Shown here: positions 34,401 through 40,679 of the stretch, in pieces | Numbering within the stretch: the stretch's first letter is position 1 | Layout: each line of letters starts with the position of its first letter | Source of the DNA: Gymnothorax reevesii | Lineage: Eukaryota; Chordata; Actinopteri; Anguilliformes; Muraenidae | Assembly (NCBI GenBank): GCA_029721435.1 | Contig: CM056581.1 | Span: 66,477,712 to 66,541,711, forward strand | DNA: 64,000 nt | Direction: 5' to 3' | Notes under the pieces: model-generated | The model's database searches: none | What the model saw: only the letters and a program-made list of their open reading frames with translations | Told to the model about the DNA's origin: nothing | Translations under genes and position numbers: made by a program

Positions 34401-37400
34401 ACTTTTTTACATAGCAGTTTCCAAGTTGGGCTGAAACCGACATGAATCTGAGGAAGACACCTTACAGCTCGCATCTACCTGATTTATCTTTCAAATGGGA
34501 TGTGGTGGTTACAGCACCTGAGAAATGGTCGTCTTTCTGAGGTGTTTGTACACTGTAGCAAAGAAAATTAGTTACACTCAAAAAAATTTTTTTAAATGTT
34601 GGGAGTGATGGTTTTGAGGCTGAAAACACCTTGTTAATGCAGGTTCTCAAGGAGAATTACATAACTAACAGAGCAGAAAAATCACAAGTGTCAGAAACAA
34701 CTGATCGTAGTGATGGTGAGCAAAACACCTCTGAACTTATAACAAGCTCAACCTTAAAGCGGATTGGCTCTAGCAGCAGGAGACCACATGGAATTCTGAT
34801 GGCTCAAAGAGGGAACAAGTGGCCTCTTTACTGCGAAAAATGGATAATTGAATATTGGAGAACTTGCCAAACAAGTTTTTATTTCTGTTGTGACATGAAG
34901 ACAGTTGGGTCAGAATTTGAAGAGAACAATGAGAACCCACGGACCCGTCCTGCAACGTGTCGATGGTGCAGTTTTGGTGGTGTGAGGAATCTCTCCACTC
35001 ATTTCCTCTGGTTTGACTGAATTACGTGCATTAAGAGTTTGTCCTGTTCTGGAGGCAAAAGGAGACCGTATCCAGCCATAATTCAGGAGTGTTACTTGAC
35101 ACTGGGTTACTTGTCTGCTGAGAACAGAAAACAGAGGCTACTGTGAGCAAAGGCTCTCCAAATCGGGTCTGTTGAAGATTTGAAAAACATTTCTCGGTCC
35201 GAGTTGTCTTGGGTTCTGCAGTGACATGCTGAATCAGAATTTGGTGTGATTAGTATGAATCCATAAAATGGATCTGCGATCACAGGTGTGATAGAGGATA
35301 GAAACAGAGGAGAGCCAAAAAATGTTTAACTTATGATGAGTGTTTATTTTTTCAATAATTTCTCTTGATTAGAAAATTGTTCACCCTGAAAAAACTCTGG
35401 ACTATCTGGAATAGCCAGATCTCATCACTATGGAAAGACAAGAAATAAAACCCCATTTGAATGCAAAACTGGGAGCTTTGTACCAGTGGCGTAGCCAGAA
35501 CTTAGAAATGTGTTCGCATGGAACATCCTTTTACAACAATTATTAGTCCTGACTTGCTCTAAATCATTTTCCTTTATTTACATATTTTCCCAATTATAAG
35601 AATAATCCACTGGTAAGTAAAGACAGCCTCTTTATTGATGTGATCTCAGGGTGACTCAAGAATAAGTTAAATTTGGTTCAGAAAAATAATTTACTCAGAG
35701 GTAAGCATTTGCTTTTCAAAAGGTAAACTACTCTGGAACTTTCACGCAACTCATTTGGCACTAAGGCAATCTAACCTGCATTTTATGATTGTTTAAATTA
35801 TTTCAATTCAACCAAACAGAAAGATTTGAAACACTTTACACCATTTTGAATAAGGGTGATTGAAACAAACCAATTGGACATTCAAATCGTATGGTTGTCG
35901 TCTTGCCCAATGAGGAGAATTGCCAACACCTGATAGCGTGGAGTGTTTCAGTGTGAATGTATCGTTAATTAAAAAAACAATTAACTAAAAAAAAGTCAGG
36001 ACTAGTACTGTAATTGTAGCAGAGGGATATTCTGTGCATGCACATTTTTAAATTCTGGCTATGCCACTGCTATGCACTCAAAATAATTCAAAATTGTGAA
36101 TGCATATACCAGATACTTGGTTTTAGTTTAAACGATCAAGAGCAGGTTTGATCTCCAGCATTGCAGGATTGCTACAAGCAAACGCAAAAAATAAACAAGG
36201 CATTATTTCTTATCTGTGAATAAAATACCTGTCTGAATTGCAGTTATTTTTGATTCACCCGTTCTTTGCATTCATTAAGAAGCTGTGTGTTTACATGGAT
36301 TATGCTCTTCATTTGAAAATATTTGAAAACAGTTACTCTACAGGGATTTAACTTAGCAGCCACCACTGGCATGGACACATGCTGTCTTTCATCAGTGATT
36401 CAGAGCAGTCATTTAGTAGTGTCGCAAAAGTGTTTGTGCACACGTTAGGTCCCATAATGCTGTACACCTTGAGCACTGTTAAAATGCAACAGCCTGACTG
36501 AGTATTCTTATCTACCATGTGTATTCCTTGACGGCCACTGTATACTCATCTTTCGAATGCTACGTACAGCTGACTAATGTGCCTTGTGCCAAAGCATGTG
36601 TCATATCAAACTGGCTCCTCAAACATGACACTGAGTTTATCGTACTTCAGTTGTCTGCATATACCCAGAACTCGATGCAATACAATGCTTGCGATTTGGT
36701 GGAAGGGTAGATTTGTAAGAATGAATTTTCAGAAACTGTATTGCTATCATGTCAACATGGACCAGTATCTCTGAGGGATGCCTTTGGCCCCTCGATGAAA
36801 GAATGCCTCATAAAGTTGTTCACGAGTGTATGTAGACACATAGATGTGTGACTGATTTAGGGAAAAAATAAGAAGAAATGAAGCAAATATAACAGACATA
36901 ACAAATACAGATGCTTATATTCATTTTGCTGGCATTGATTTGGTCCACTCGTCCCCTTGAACCCTACAGCGGGACCCAAGTTATGTTGTGACATAAATGT
37001 CTTCATATGCCCATGTCGGGCCCGTGCAGACCCCGATGAGGATGTCCGTGCCTAGCCCAAAATTTGTTACGGCGTGGACTTTACGAATAGCAAGCACATT
37101 GACTGAGCAACCAGATAATGAAACTGAGCCGTGTTGTGATGATGCATTACTGCCACCAACTGGAGTGGAGTGTGAATTCAGTAGTGCACATTTGTGGAAC
37201 GCCAGCCAAAATAGACCTTCAGTTGTTGCTTAAATAGAACTGTGTATACATCTGAGTGAATGGTACACTTTTGCAGCTGTCCGCTGATGCAGAACTTGGA
37301 AATCATGGCCAAGCCTTAAAAGGGAGAAGATTCACTGTAATTCAATTCAGTCATTCTGTGATAACCTTTATATCCTATGATGGAGCACTCCTATCAGGAT

Positions 37401-38516
37401 GGGATTGGTTATCTCTTGGATGACAATAACCCAAGTCCCCAAGGGAAGAAGGGGTCACTGAAGGGTTTTATGAGTTAGACAATAATTCTAAGCATATGCA
37501 ACCTCCTTCACTCTACAAAAATCTCAAGTGAACCCATATGGGAGACTTAAGAACTATGTGTTAGAAAGCTGTCTGTATCACCACCGTCAAAACACCAAAT
37601 GAGGGAATACTTTTTGGAAGAAATGTACTCTATCCCTCGTGTGAAGTTTTACTCTTGTAGACTCTGTGCCGAGGTGAGTTGAAGGTTTTTTCAATGCTTA
37701 AGGAGGTCTAACAACTTACTCAGACTGTATGTTGATTTTCACACGTACAGTGAGGTAGCACTCAAACTCTGCTTGCAAACTTATCATGGCATTTGCCCAA
37801 TTTTTCTATTAATGTTGAGAATCCAAATGGGCTGTGAATGAAAGCAAATGCATGCATCCTGGATTTCTGTGTGCCGTTTGCAGCTGTGGAAGGTCGCTAC
37901 AGGGATGTGTGGGATGTTCTTCGGGAACTGATCCAGAAGGAAGGAGTTGGTGGTCTCTACAAGGGGTTTTCAGCCGTAATGCTCCGAGCATTCCCCGCCA
38001 ATGCGGTAACATTACACGTGGCCCATAACTCCACCTTTTGTGGGTTAAAAAACCCATTGCATGTCCCTGTAACATACCCTCAGTGCTTCTCACGACCTCT
38101 GTTGCCCTTCATGCATATTAGTTCTTTCAGCAATTCACATTACCCTCAGTACCCTCAATTACTCTTTGCAATTAGCACCATCCTGTACTTGAGCCATGGT
38201 CTTACGGTGTTACACAGCAGCAGTTATTTTTAGTATATTAAGAATGATGTAACCATTGTTTATTTTTTATTAATCTACAAGCTTATTGTGCTTCGGAGCT
38301 CCTTGTTATTTTATTACTTTTATTGCATGCTGAATATGTATCTGTTAAAATTAAGCTCATAATTAAGGAGCATAATTAGCTAAGTTCATCACAAGCTGGA
38401 GGCTGTGCTATGGCTAAGCAATGCTAATTTGTGTTATTTAATGCTCTCCACAGGCCTGCTTCCTGGGATTTGAGTTGGCCCTGAAGGCTCTCAACTGGTT
38501 GGCTCCTAACTGGTGA
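7302..38516 (+). CDS. slc25a20: Mitochondrial carnitine/acylcarnitine carrier, nine coding exons
   Basis: Inner-membrane antiporter that exchanges acylcarnitines for carnitine, supplying fatty acids to beta-oxidation. Exons: 7302-7412, 31168-31263, 31555-31682, 31938-32028, 32235-32352, 33540-33612, 33706-33815, 37884-38005, 38454-38516; 912 nt, 303 residues (human form 301). All junctions keep frame. Introns are GT-AG except intron 4 (GC-AG). Carrier signatures start at P32 (HPLDTIK), P133 ([11 protein letters not shown]) and P232 (PPDVLKS). Typical carnitine-carrier residues are present: D34, K37, E135, the R181-D182 pair and R277 in LRAFPANA. The start is the first in-frame ATG after a stop-free GTG-only extension and has A at -3. 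Oddities: L39 and N239 replace the second basic residue of signatures 1 and 3, and intron 1 is about 23.8 kb. SLC25A29 or SLC25A15 fit much less well; a teleost slc25a20 paralogue is possible. Confidence 0.93.
7413..8311. other. Intron 1, first 0.9 kb, no element recognised
   Basis: No coding or repeat signature identified. Confidence 0.3.
8312..9440. mobile_element. 1.1-kb DNA transposon without a recognised gene
   Basis: The ends are inverted: TAGGGGAGACCGGGTCTAAT near 8312 and GACCTGGTCTCCCCTA ending at 9440, with GTTACAC/GTGTAAC further in. The flanking dinucleotide is TA on both sides. No transposase was seen, so it is non-autonomous. It contains a second MITE at 9154-9390. The interior repeatedly uses the terminal motif (GTTACA, TTGTTACA). 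Confidence 0.6.
9154..9390. mobile_element. Mariner-type MITE with a third, internal terminal repeat
   Basis: The ends are TATACTCTTCCAAAAAAGAA and its inverse, with TA at the borders. An extra copy of the same terminal sequence lies inside at about 9277-9300. A second copy of the family, in opposite orientation, is at 21895-22120. It is nested in the 8312-9440 element. Confidence 0.75.
9441..10219. other. Intron 1, nothing recognised
   Basis: AT-rich sequence without coding or element signatures. Confidence 0.3.
10220..11599 (-). mobile_element. Tc1-like transposon relic, 1.38 kb
   Basis: The - strand around 10900-10805 reads [20 protein letters not shown] then TMNS, the block around the second catalytic Asp of Tc1 transposases. 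Upstream, [16 protein letters not shown] gives the preceding block. Frames are interrupted by stops and indels, and the N-terminal DNA-binding part is not evident. The ends, TACAGTGC... at 10220 and ...GCACTATA at 11599, are part of long, diverged inverted repeats of more than 100 bp. Length fits the family. Confidence 0.75.
11600..12485. other. Intron 1, unassigned
   Basis: No gene seen. The part at 11860-12260 is GC-richer than its surroundings and may be an old repeat, but I could not place it. Confidence 0.3.
12486..13441. repeat. Dispersed repeat R, diverged copy
   Basis: Matches the R part of segment A (about 46490-47528) and A' (about 52405-53444) in order. Shared blocks are AACTCCGCCTC, GTGAAAACTAACCAACAG, ACGAACTACCATTAACGTTA and a common end AGGTAAGAATTGCTTTAAG. 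The three copies enter different sequence after that end, so it is probably the natural terminus of the repeat. The central part differs from A. Family not identified. Confidence 0.65.
13442..13949. other. Intron 1, nothing recognised
   Basis: No coding or element signature. Confidence 0.3.
13950..15420. repeat. Degenerate repeat rich in TGACCT half sites
   Basis: A block of about 100 bp (GGCCACAATTCTG, then TTCAAATTTGGTAGGGACAA) occurs at about 14060-14130 and again at about 15292-15360. Between them are three or more diverged units of about 130-140 bp centred on TGACCTTCA/TGACCTTGAAAGG and TTACTATTGA...AATAGGAAGT. TGACCTTGA is perfect at 14897-14905, 15032-15040 and 15049-15057. A related TGACCTTGA-rich repeat is at 48480-48800. 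Confidence 0.6.
15421..15854. other. Intron 1, unassigned
   Basis: Contains a lone tRNA T-arm-like stretch on the - strand (GGGTTCAAGTCCCACTA, about 15628-15645) without the rest of a tRNA, perhaps a SINE relic. Otherwise nothing recognised. Confidence 0.3.
15855..16566. repeat. Right copy of the 711-bp direct repeat
   Basis: Same orientation and full length of the copy at 1-711, including the 41-bp minisatellite at about 16304-16505. After 16566 the sequence is unrelated to that after 711, so the Merlin relic is not duplicated. The two copies flank slc25a20 exon 1. Confidence 0.85.
16567..17339. other. Intron 1, nothing recognised
   Basis: No coding or element signature between the 711-bp repeat and the Gypsy LTR. 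Confidence 0.3.
17340..18359 (-). repeat. 3' LTR of the Gypsy element
   Basis: Read on the - strand it begins TGTTGTGTTCCGGGGTTCTG at 18359 and ends ...CTGATCACACA at 17340, giving TG...CA ends and about 1,020 bp. Immediately upstream on that strand is a polypurine tract (AAGGGGGGG). Its 5' partner is not in the window. Confidence 0.7.
18360..18576 (-). mobile_element. Gypsy internal sequence between pol relic and 3' LTR
   Basis: Non-coding on the - strand and ending in the polypurine tract next to the LTR. The C-terminal third of integrase should lie here but is absent, so an internal deletion has joined the integrase core to the region before the LTR. Confidence 0.55.
18577..20619 (-). pseudogene. 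pol: Ty3/Gypsy pol: RT, RNase H and truncated integrase
   Basis: Open for 680 codons. [11 protein letters not shown] near residue 128 and YLDD at about 190, both with catalytic Asp. RNase [14 protein letters not shown] near 340. Integrase: the His-His-Cys-Cys finger near 530-572, first Asp in IALDFVTG near 595, second in VSDRGPQF near 655. The frame ends about 15 residues later, before the catalytic Glu, so integrase is incomplete. The frame is the same as gag-protease upstream, separated by one TGA at 20674-20676. Confidence 0.9.
20674..21651 (-). pseudogene. gag: Ty3/Gypsy gag C-terminal part and protease, 5'-truncated
   Basis: About 325 codons. It starts inside the capsid region ([20 protein letters not shown]), continues to a CCHC knuckle [14 protein letters not shown], then protease with active site [10 protein letters not shown]. 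It ends at TGA 20674-20676 just after the protease; the following codons are in frame with pol. The first half of gag and the 5' LTR are missing: the sequence changes abruptly near 21640-21651. On the genome the truncation faces the BEL element 90 bp away. Confidence 0.88.
21740..22249 (+). repeat. BEL/Pao 5' LTR with inserted MITE
   Basis: Starts TGGGAGCCACTTTT and ends TTGTTTGGACA, as in the 3' LTR. It is 510 bp, of which 226 bp is the MITE at 21895-22120; without that it is about the length of the 277-bp 3' LTR. Confidence 0.85.
21895..22120. mobile_element. Mariner-type MITE inside the BEL 5' LTR
   Basis: Same family as 9154-9390 but in opposite orientation. Ends TATACTCTTCCAAAAAAGAA and inverse, with an extra internal terminal copy at about 21977-22000. 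The 3' LTR at 28361-28637 shows the empty site, so it inserted after the retrotransposon. Confidence 0.85.
22878..23420 (+). pseudogene. gag: BEL/Pao gag N-terminal part
   Basis: One frame starts [15 protein letters not shown] and ends in a Lys-rich helix ([20 protein letters not shown]). After an in-frame TAA at 23229-23231 it continues [18 protein letters not shown] to [14 protein letters not shown]. Acidic start plus coiled, basic helix is usual for BEL gag. Coding stops at the inserted block near 23421. Confidence 0.65.
23421..24150. mobile_element. Insert in BEL gag: MITE-like piece and a tRNA-derived SINE-like piece
   Basis: The first part (about 23421-23595) begins GGGCCCATATTCACAAAGCA, like a common fish DNA-transposon end. 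About 23600-23908 read on the - strand starts with an A-box-like TAGTGCAGTGGTCAAGTAG and a B-box-like GAGTTCAAGCCCCGG, typical of a tRNA-derived SINE head. The remaining 240 bp are unassigned. Gag coding resumes near 24170. Confidence 0.5.
24294..24597. mobile_element. hAT-type MITE inside BEL gag
   Basis: Starts CAGAGGTGGGCAATGAGGG and ends GGACCGGAATTGCCC. The duplication CCTAGAG flanks it (24287-24293 and 24598-24604; an eighth base differs). The gag reading frame on the two sides is continuous if one duplicate and the insert are removed, so the insertion is precise. Confidence 0.8.
24602..25070 (+). pseudogene. gag: BEL/Pao gag central part
   Basis: Reads [20 protein letters not shown], then [20 protein letters not shown] and [10 protein letters not shown], the DUF1759-type gag block of BEL/Pao. 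An in-frame TAG follows KVVS at about 24868. The CCHC knuckle region is not recognised; the next identifiable part is the protease. Confidence 0.75.
25080..25894 (+). pseudogene. pol: BEL/Pao protease and RT N-terminal region
   Basis: The protease carries the BEL-type active site [13 protein letters not shown], followed by the flap region and [17 protein letters not shown]. Then a linker reaches [15 protein letters not shown] before RT. An in-frame TAG interrupts at about 25397. Confidence 0.8.
25895..27165 (+). pseudogene. pol: BEL/Pao reverse transcriptase and RNase H
   Basis: RT blocks spread over several frames: [29 protein letters not shown], then [10 protein letters not shown] where BEL elements have YVDDCL, so a catalytic Asp is Gly. 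RNase H at about 26930-27165 reads [20 protein letters not shown] then [11 protein letters not shown]. Multiple stops and frameshifts. Confidence 0.8.
27279..28233 (+). pseudogene. pol: BEL/Pao integrase and C-terminal DUF5641-like domain
   Basis: Integrase reads [39 protein letters not shown], then after a break [20 protein letters not shown]. The final frame (about 27736-28233) has [25 protein letters not shown] and GRVVETFSD, matching the C-terminal domain of BEL pol. It ends about 130 bp before the 3' LTR. Confidence 0.85.
28361..28637 (+). repeat. BEL/Pao 3' LTR
   Basis: 277 bp, TGGGAGCCACTTTT to GTTTGGACA, preceded by a purine-rich AGGGGCCGGAG. It matches the 5' LTR along its length without the MITE, with numerous substitutions. 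Confidence 0.87.
28678..30240 (-). pseudogene. L1-like LINE ORF2, C-terminal part
   Basis: Read from 30240 downwards: [30 protein letters not shown], then [38 protein letters not shown] and a final 240-codon frame ending DCIP. This is the thumb-to-C-terminus part of L1/Tx1-type ORF2. Frameshifts occur near 30007 and 29410. The RT catalytic half is missing (5'-truncated). It lies about 40 bp after the BEL 3' LTR. Confidence 0.8.
30241..31167. other. End of intron 1, no element recognised
   Basis: AT-rich, no coding or repeat signature apart from short A runs near 30950. Ends in the exon 2 acceptor. Confidence 0.3.
31168..31263 (+). CDS. slc25a20: slc25a20 coding exon 2
   Basis: Residues 38-69, VLLQTQ... 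to ...LRKSVSKE. Acceptor TTCTGCAG before 31168, donor GTGGGA at 31264, phase 0 on both sides. It carries L39, where an Arg is usual. Confidence 0.93.
31461..31600 (+). repeat. Degenerate 45-49-bp tandem units reaching into exon 3
   Basis: Units starting at 31461, 31510 and 31555 each begin with AG|GGA and share AGCTGT(A/G)T(G/A)CC(G/A)A(G/A)GCTA. The third unit starts at the true exon 3 acceptor and is weakly similar (CCTGTACCGGGGC). The upstream units supply decoy AG|GGA acceptors. Confidence 0.4.
31555..31682 (+). CDS. slc25a20: slc25a20 coding exon 3
   Basis: Residues 70-112, [18 protein letters not shown] then [10 protein letters not shown], spanning the first matrix helix end and helix 2. 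Acceptor GTCTGTAG, donor GTCAGT at 31683. The Thr-112 codon is split. Confidence 0.93.
31938..32028 (+). CDS. slc25a20: slc25a20 coding exon 4, followed by a GC donor
   Basis: Residues 112-142, [16 protein letters not shown] then [11 protein letters not shown], the second carrier signature. The donor is CAG|GCAAGT at 32029, the usual strong form of a GC-AG intron. No GT donor in frame gives the conserved junction. Confidence 0.92.
32035..32200. repeat. GT-rich degenerate microsatellite in intron 4
   Basis: Alternating TG/CATG tracts fill most of the 206-bp GC-AG intron 4. No unit is perfect for long. Confidence 0.6.
32235..32352 (+). CDS. slc25a20: slc25a20 coding exon 5
   Basis: Residues 143-182, [17 protein letters not shown] to TILTLVR plus the first base of Asp-182. 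Donor GTTTTG at 32353, phase 1. Confidence 0.92.
32647..33492 (-). mobile_element. Internally deleted Tc1-type transposon in intron 5
   Basis: The ends match as inverted repeats over 25 bp with about three differences (core AGGCAATGAAAACGCAACAC), and TA lies on both sides. The - strand encodes the N-terminal helix-turn-helix ([20 protein letters not shown]) and then the C-terminal end of the transposase ([24 protein letters not shown]). The DDE catalytic part is deleted. At 0.85 kb it is a deletion derivative that could only move with enzyme from a complete relative. Confidence 0.8.
33540..33612 (+). CDS. slc25a20: slc25a20 coding exon 6
   Basis: Residues 182-206, [20 protein letters not shown] then PEGQ. 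Acceptor CTCTTTCAG, donor GTCAGG at 33613. The R181-D182 substrate-site pair is split across intron 5. Confidence 0.92.
33706..33815 (+). CDS. slc25a20: slc25a20 coding exon 7
   Basis: Residues 206-243, including [16 protein letters not shown] and [11 protein letters not shown] (third signature). Acceptor CTTTTCAG, donor GTATGG at 33816. Intron 6 is only 93 bp. It carries N239 in place of the usual Arg. Confidence 0.93.
33816..35483. other. Intron 7, first part, largely unassigned
   Basis: About 33945-34040 has TCCCCCGCTGCGCGATTAAA with a later GGCGGCGGGGGATATTTCC, probably an old repeat. A 129-codon open frame at 34631-35020 (+) has no recognised domain and a composition that does not convince me that it is coding. 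Confidence 0.3.
35484..36069. mobile_element. hAT-type MITE in intron 7, 586 bp
   Basis: Starts CAGTGGCGTAGCCAGAA and ends TTCTGGCTATGCCACTG. The flanking octamers CTTTGTAC and CTATGCAC agree at six of eight positions, an aged target duplication. A terminal piece of the same family is at 1810. Confidence 0.75.
36070..37883. other. Intron 7, remainder, nothing recognised
   Basis: No coding or element signature seen. Confidence 0.3.
37884..38005 (+). CDS. slc25a20: slc25a20 coding exon 8
   Basis: Residues 243-283, [18 protein letters not shown], then GLYKGF and LRAFPANA with R277. Acceptor GTTTGCAG, donor GTAACA at 38006, phase 0. Confidence 0.93.
38454..38516 (+). CDS. slc25a20: slc25a20 coding exon 9 (terminal)
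   Basis: Residues 284-303, [20 protein letters not shown], then TGA. Acceptor CTCCACAG. The last codons form the first unit of a 31-bp minisatellite that continues into the 3' UTR. Confidence 0.93.
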   Translation, partial: ACFLGFELALKALNWLAPNW

Positions 38517-38668
38517 ATTTTGGGATCGGTTGACTCCTGACTTGTTGAATTCTAGGATTGGCTGGCCATGAACTGGTGACTGCTGGGTTTGATTGACTCA
38601 GGACATGTGACCTCTGGGATTGGTTGTGTCTGGGATGGTGACCAATGGGATTGGCTGACTGGTGACCT
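38497..38668 (+). repeat. 31-bp minisatellite spanning the slc25a20 stop codon
   Basis: Five units of 31, 32, 31, 31 and 31 bp begin at 38497, 38528, 38560, 38591 and 38622, plus a partial sixth at 38653. They share GG(T/C)TG(A/G)CTC, then (A/T)CTGGTGA and CTGGGATT. Unit 1 includes the last coding residues and the TGA; units 2-6 are 3' UTR. The ATTGG at each boundary reads CCAAT on the - strand. Confidence 0.75.
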
Positions 38669-38934
38669 TTGCTATTCCCTGGCTCACTAATAACTAATGG
38701 AGGTGCAGCCCTCTGGAACCTGGTGTCACCATGACTACACTTCACTATAATTTATGATTGACGTACAATTTTTCAGTTGTTTCTTGCCATTTTGTTTCTT
38801 ATATATTGAATAATTGTGATTAGTTTTTAGTTTTGAACTTTTAATCTAGTAACATAACACTGAGAAAATCTGAGAGATTTGTTCAGGTTATAAATTAAAT
38901 GTTTAACCACCTTATTTTGTAAACTGCTTATTAA
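38517..38934 (+). other. slc25a20: Probable slc25a20 3' UTR
   Basis: Begins after the TGA and contains the minisatellite. No canonical AATAAA was found in this stretch; AT-rich sequence near 38800-38900 could hold a variant signal, so the transcript end is not fixed. Confidence 0.45.
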
Positions 38935-39310
38935 TGGACAGCGTCAAGGGTGGGCTGGAGCCTATGCCTGCACATAATGGATGAGAGACTAGAACGCGCC
39001 CCGGACAGTTTTTCAATCCATCACAGACAACTCTTAAACTTATGTTTATGGGTAATATGTCTAAAAATGCATGACTTTGGCTTGTGGAAGGAAACTGGAG
39101 TACCCAGAGGAAACCCACACAAACACTTGGAGTACTTGGTGTATTGTTTCTATTGTTGAAAGGCTTGCATATCAGGCTAATTTTAGACCCCGGACTGCAC
39201 GGAGGCGTAGTTGCCTCATAACAAGAGGGCTGTGGGTTAAATCCTGGTCCGGGAGCTTTCTATGTGGAGTTTGCATGACTGCTTTTCAATTGTTTTTCAA
39301 AATGCCTTTG
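38935..39310 (+). repeat. Dispersed repeat with a SINE-like piece
   Basis: GCGTCAAGGGTGGGCTGGAG..., CAATCCATCACAGACAA and GGAGTACCCAGAGGAAACCC form a conserved string found widely in fish genomes as a retroelement-derived repeat. About 39190-39310 adds a CTGTGGGTTAAATCCTGG box and TATGTGGAGTTTGCATG, similar to the SINE-like unit at 49491. Exact family not assigned. Confidence 0.5.
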
Positions 39311-39529
39311 TATACCTTCCCTCTGCACTTCCCTTGGGGAATGCCCGCCACTATAATAAGTGTCCTTCCATTTGTCTAAAGACAAGAAGACAAGAGCATG
39401 TCCTCTTTGTTATTAGGTCACCTGAACCTCGGTCTGGCGAGTTTACATTGTGGCCCGTCATCTGTGAACGTCTTCTCCGAAATCTTTGGATGCATGAAGC
39501 TAAAGCTTGGGACACAGATTCCTGCTCGA

Positions 39530-39960
39530 GAGATTTAAAGTTTGTTCAAATTTTTCCGATACAAAATCTAATATGGCCACCACGGCCTCGACCATGATAA
39601 TATAAAAATGTTGTCTTCTCCAGAACCACGGGACTGAAAAAGCAGAAACTTAGCATGAGTGTTCCTTCATATGAGTATATTTAAGTTTGGAATGGCCTTA
39701 TCCAAGAATGGATTTAAGTTTGTTCAAATCGTTCGGATCTGAAATCCAATATGAACGTCACAACCTTGATCTTGAAAATCTAAAAATGTTTTCTTCTTTG
39801 AATCCACTGGAAGGATGATGAGTAAATTTTACATACATGTTCCCATCTGTAAGTAAATGACAGTTTGCGATCTGAAATCAAATGTGATGTGGCCACCACA
39901 GCTTTCACGATACTAATCCCAATTCGCCGAGAAATGCTGAGACATTTTTGAATACATTGA
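39530..39960. repeat. Degenerate tandem repeat, about three units
   Basis: The string TTTAAGTTTGTTCAAAT(C/T)... followed by GGATCTGAAATC(C/A)AATATG and CACAAC/CACCACGGC recurs at about 39536, 39712 and 39862. Spacing is roughly 150-175 bp with heavy divergence. Confidence 0.5.
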
Positions 39961-39982
39961 ACCAGAATTTGATGTTTATGTA

Positions 39983-40615
39983 TTAAAGGTGCACTATGCA
40001 CGTTGGCATGGTTTCCGCGCAATTATATTTTTATCTCAATTCGCCGACATCTCCCCACAATCCGCTAGCTGCCTGCCCCTGAATTCACTATTTAAAAAAA
40101 AAAAAAAGCACTCGGGCTGTGGAGAACAGGCATCACAAACTGCAAACAAACACAAGGGGCACAGGCTATGCCCCATAACATAACAAACCATGTTCCGGCC
40201 AATCACTGACAAGAGGGTTAGGAGGAGGGAGATGGGGGTTAGTGCGTGTGCACATTTCGGGGGGGGCAGTGACGAGTAGAGTGGGGAGAGAAGCATCAAG
40301 ACCGTTAGAACGTGGACAACGACGTGAACTAGGACCAACGACGACACAACAATATCTTTTTGAAATGGCCGAGGTACCAACATGACCAAAGAAAAGGCGT
40401 TTGGATGAATGTATGGCGAGGAGGAGACGACTGGAGAAGGAAAGATCAAAGACCCCCATTTACACCGCGGATTTAAGCCTAAGGCGGTGAGAACTCTGCT
40501 GGCAAAAGGGCTTCCAGTCCAATACACAGGGGGCTCAGTTTTTACTAGACAGGTAGGTAAAGTAAGTTTGTTTTTTGTAAATGCATGCTCACTTGAGCCC
40601 TCAAAAAATCTTTGA
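39983..40615 (+). mobile_element. Partial TTAA-type DNA transposon with a coding exon relic
   Basis: Starts TTAAAGGTGCACTATGCA, the same end as the MITE at 47983-48298, and matches it through CAATCCGCTAGCTGC, ACAAGGGGC and CATAACATAACAAACC. The region then contains a + strand exon-like frame (about 40370-40550) with KRRLDECMARRRRLEKE ending at CAG|GTAGGT. No right terminal repeat found. It may be a remnant of the autonomous relative. Confidence 0.5.
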
Positions 40616-40679
40616 GAAGAATAATTTTGACTGATTCAGCCCCTCCCCCTTAAAAATCAAAATACGTTACGCAGATGGG

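Noticed and set aside
34631..35020. A host gene of 129 codons in slc25a20 intron 7
   Set aside because: No domain, no splice partners and no conservation signal visible; chance open frame or old repeat is as likely.
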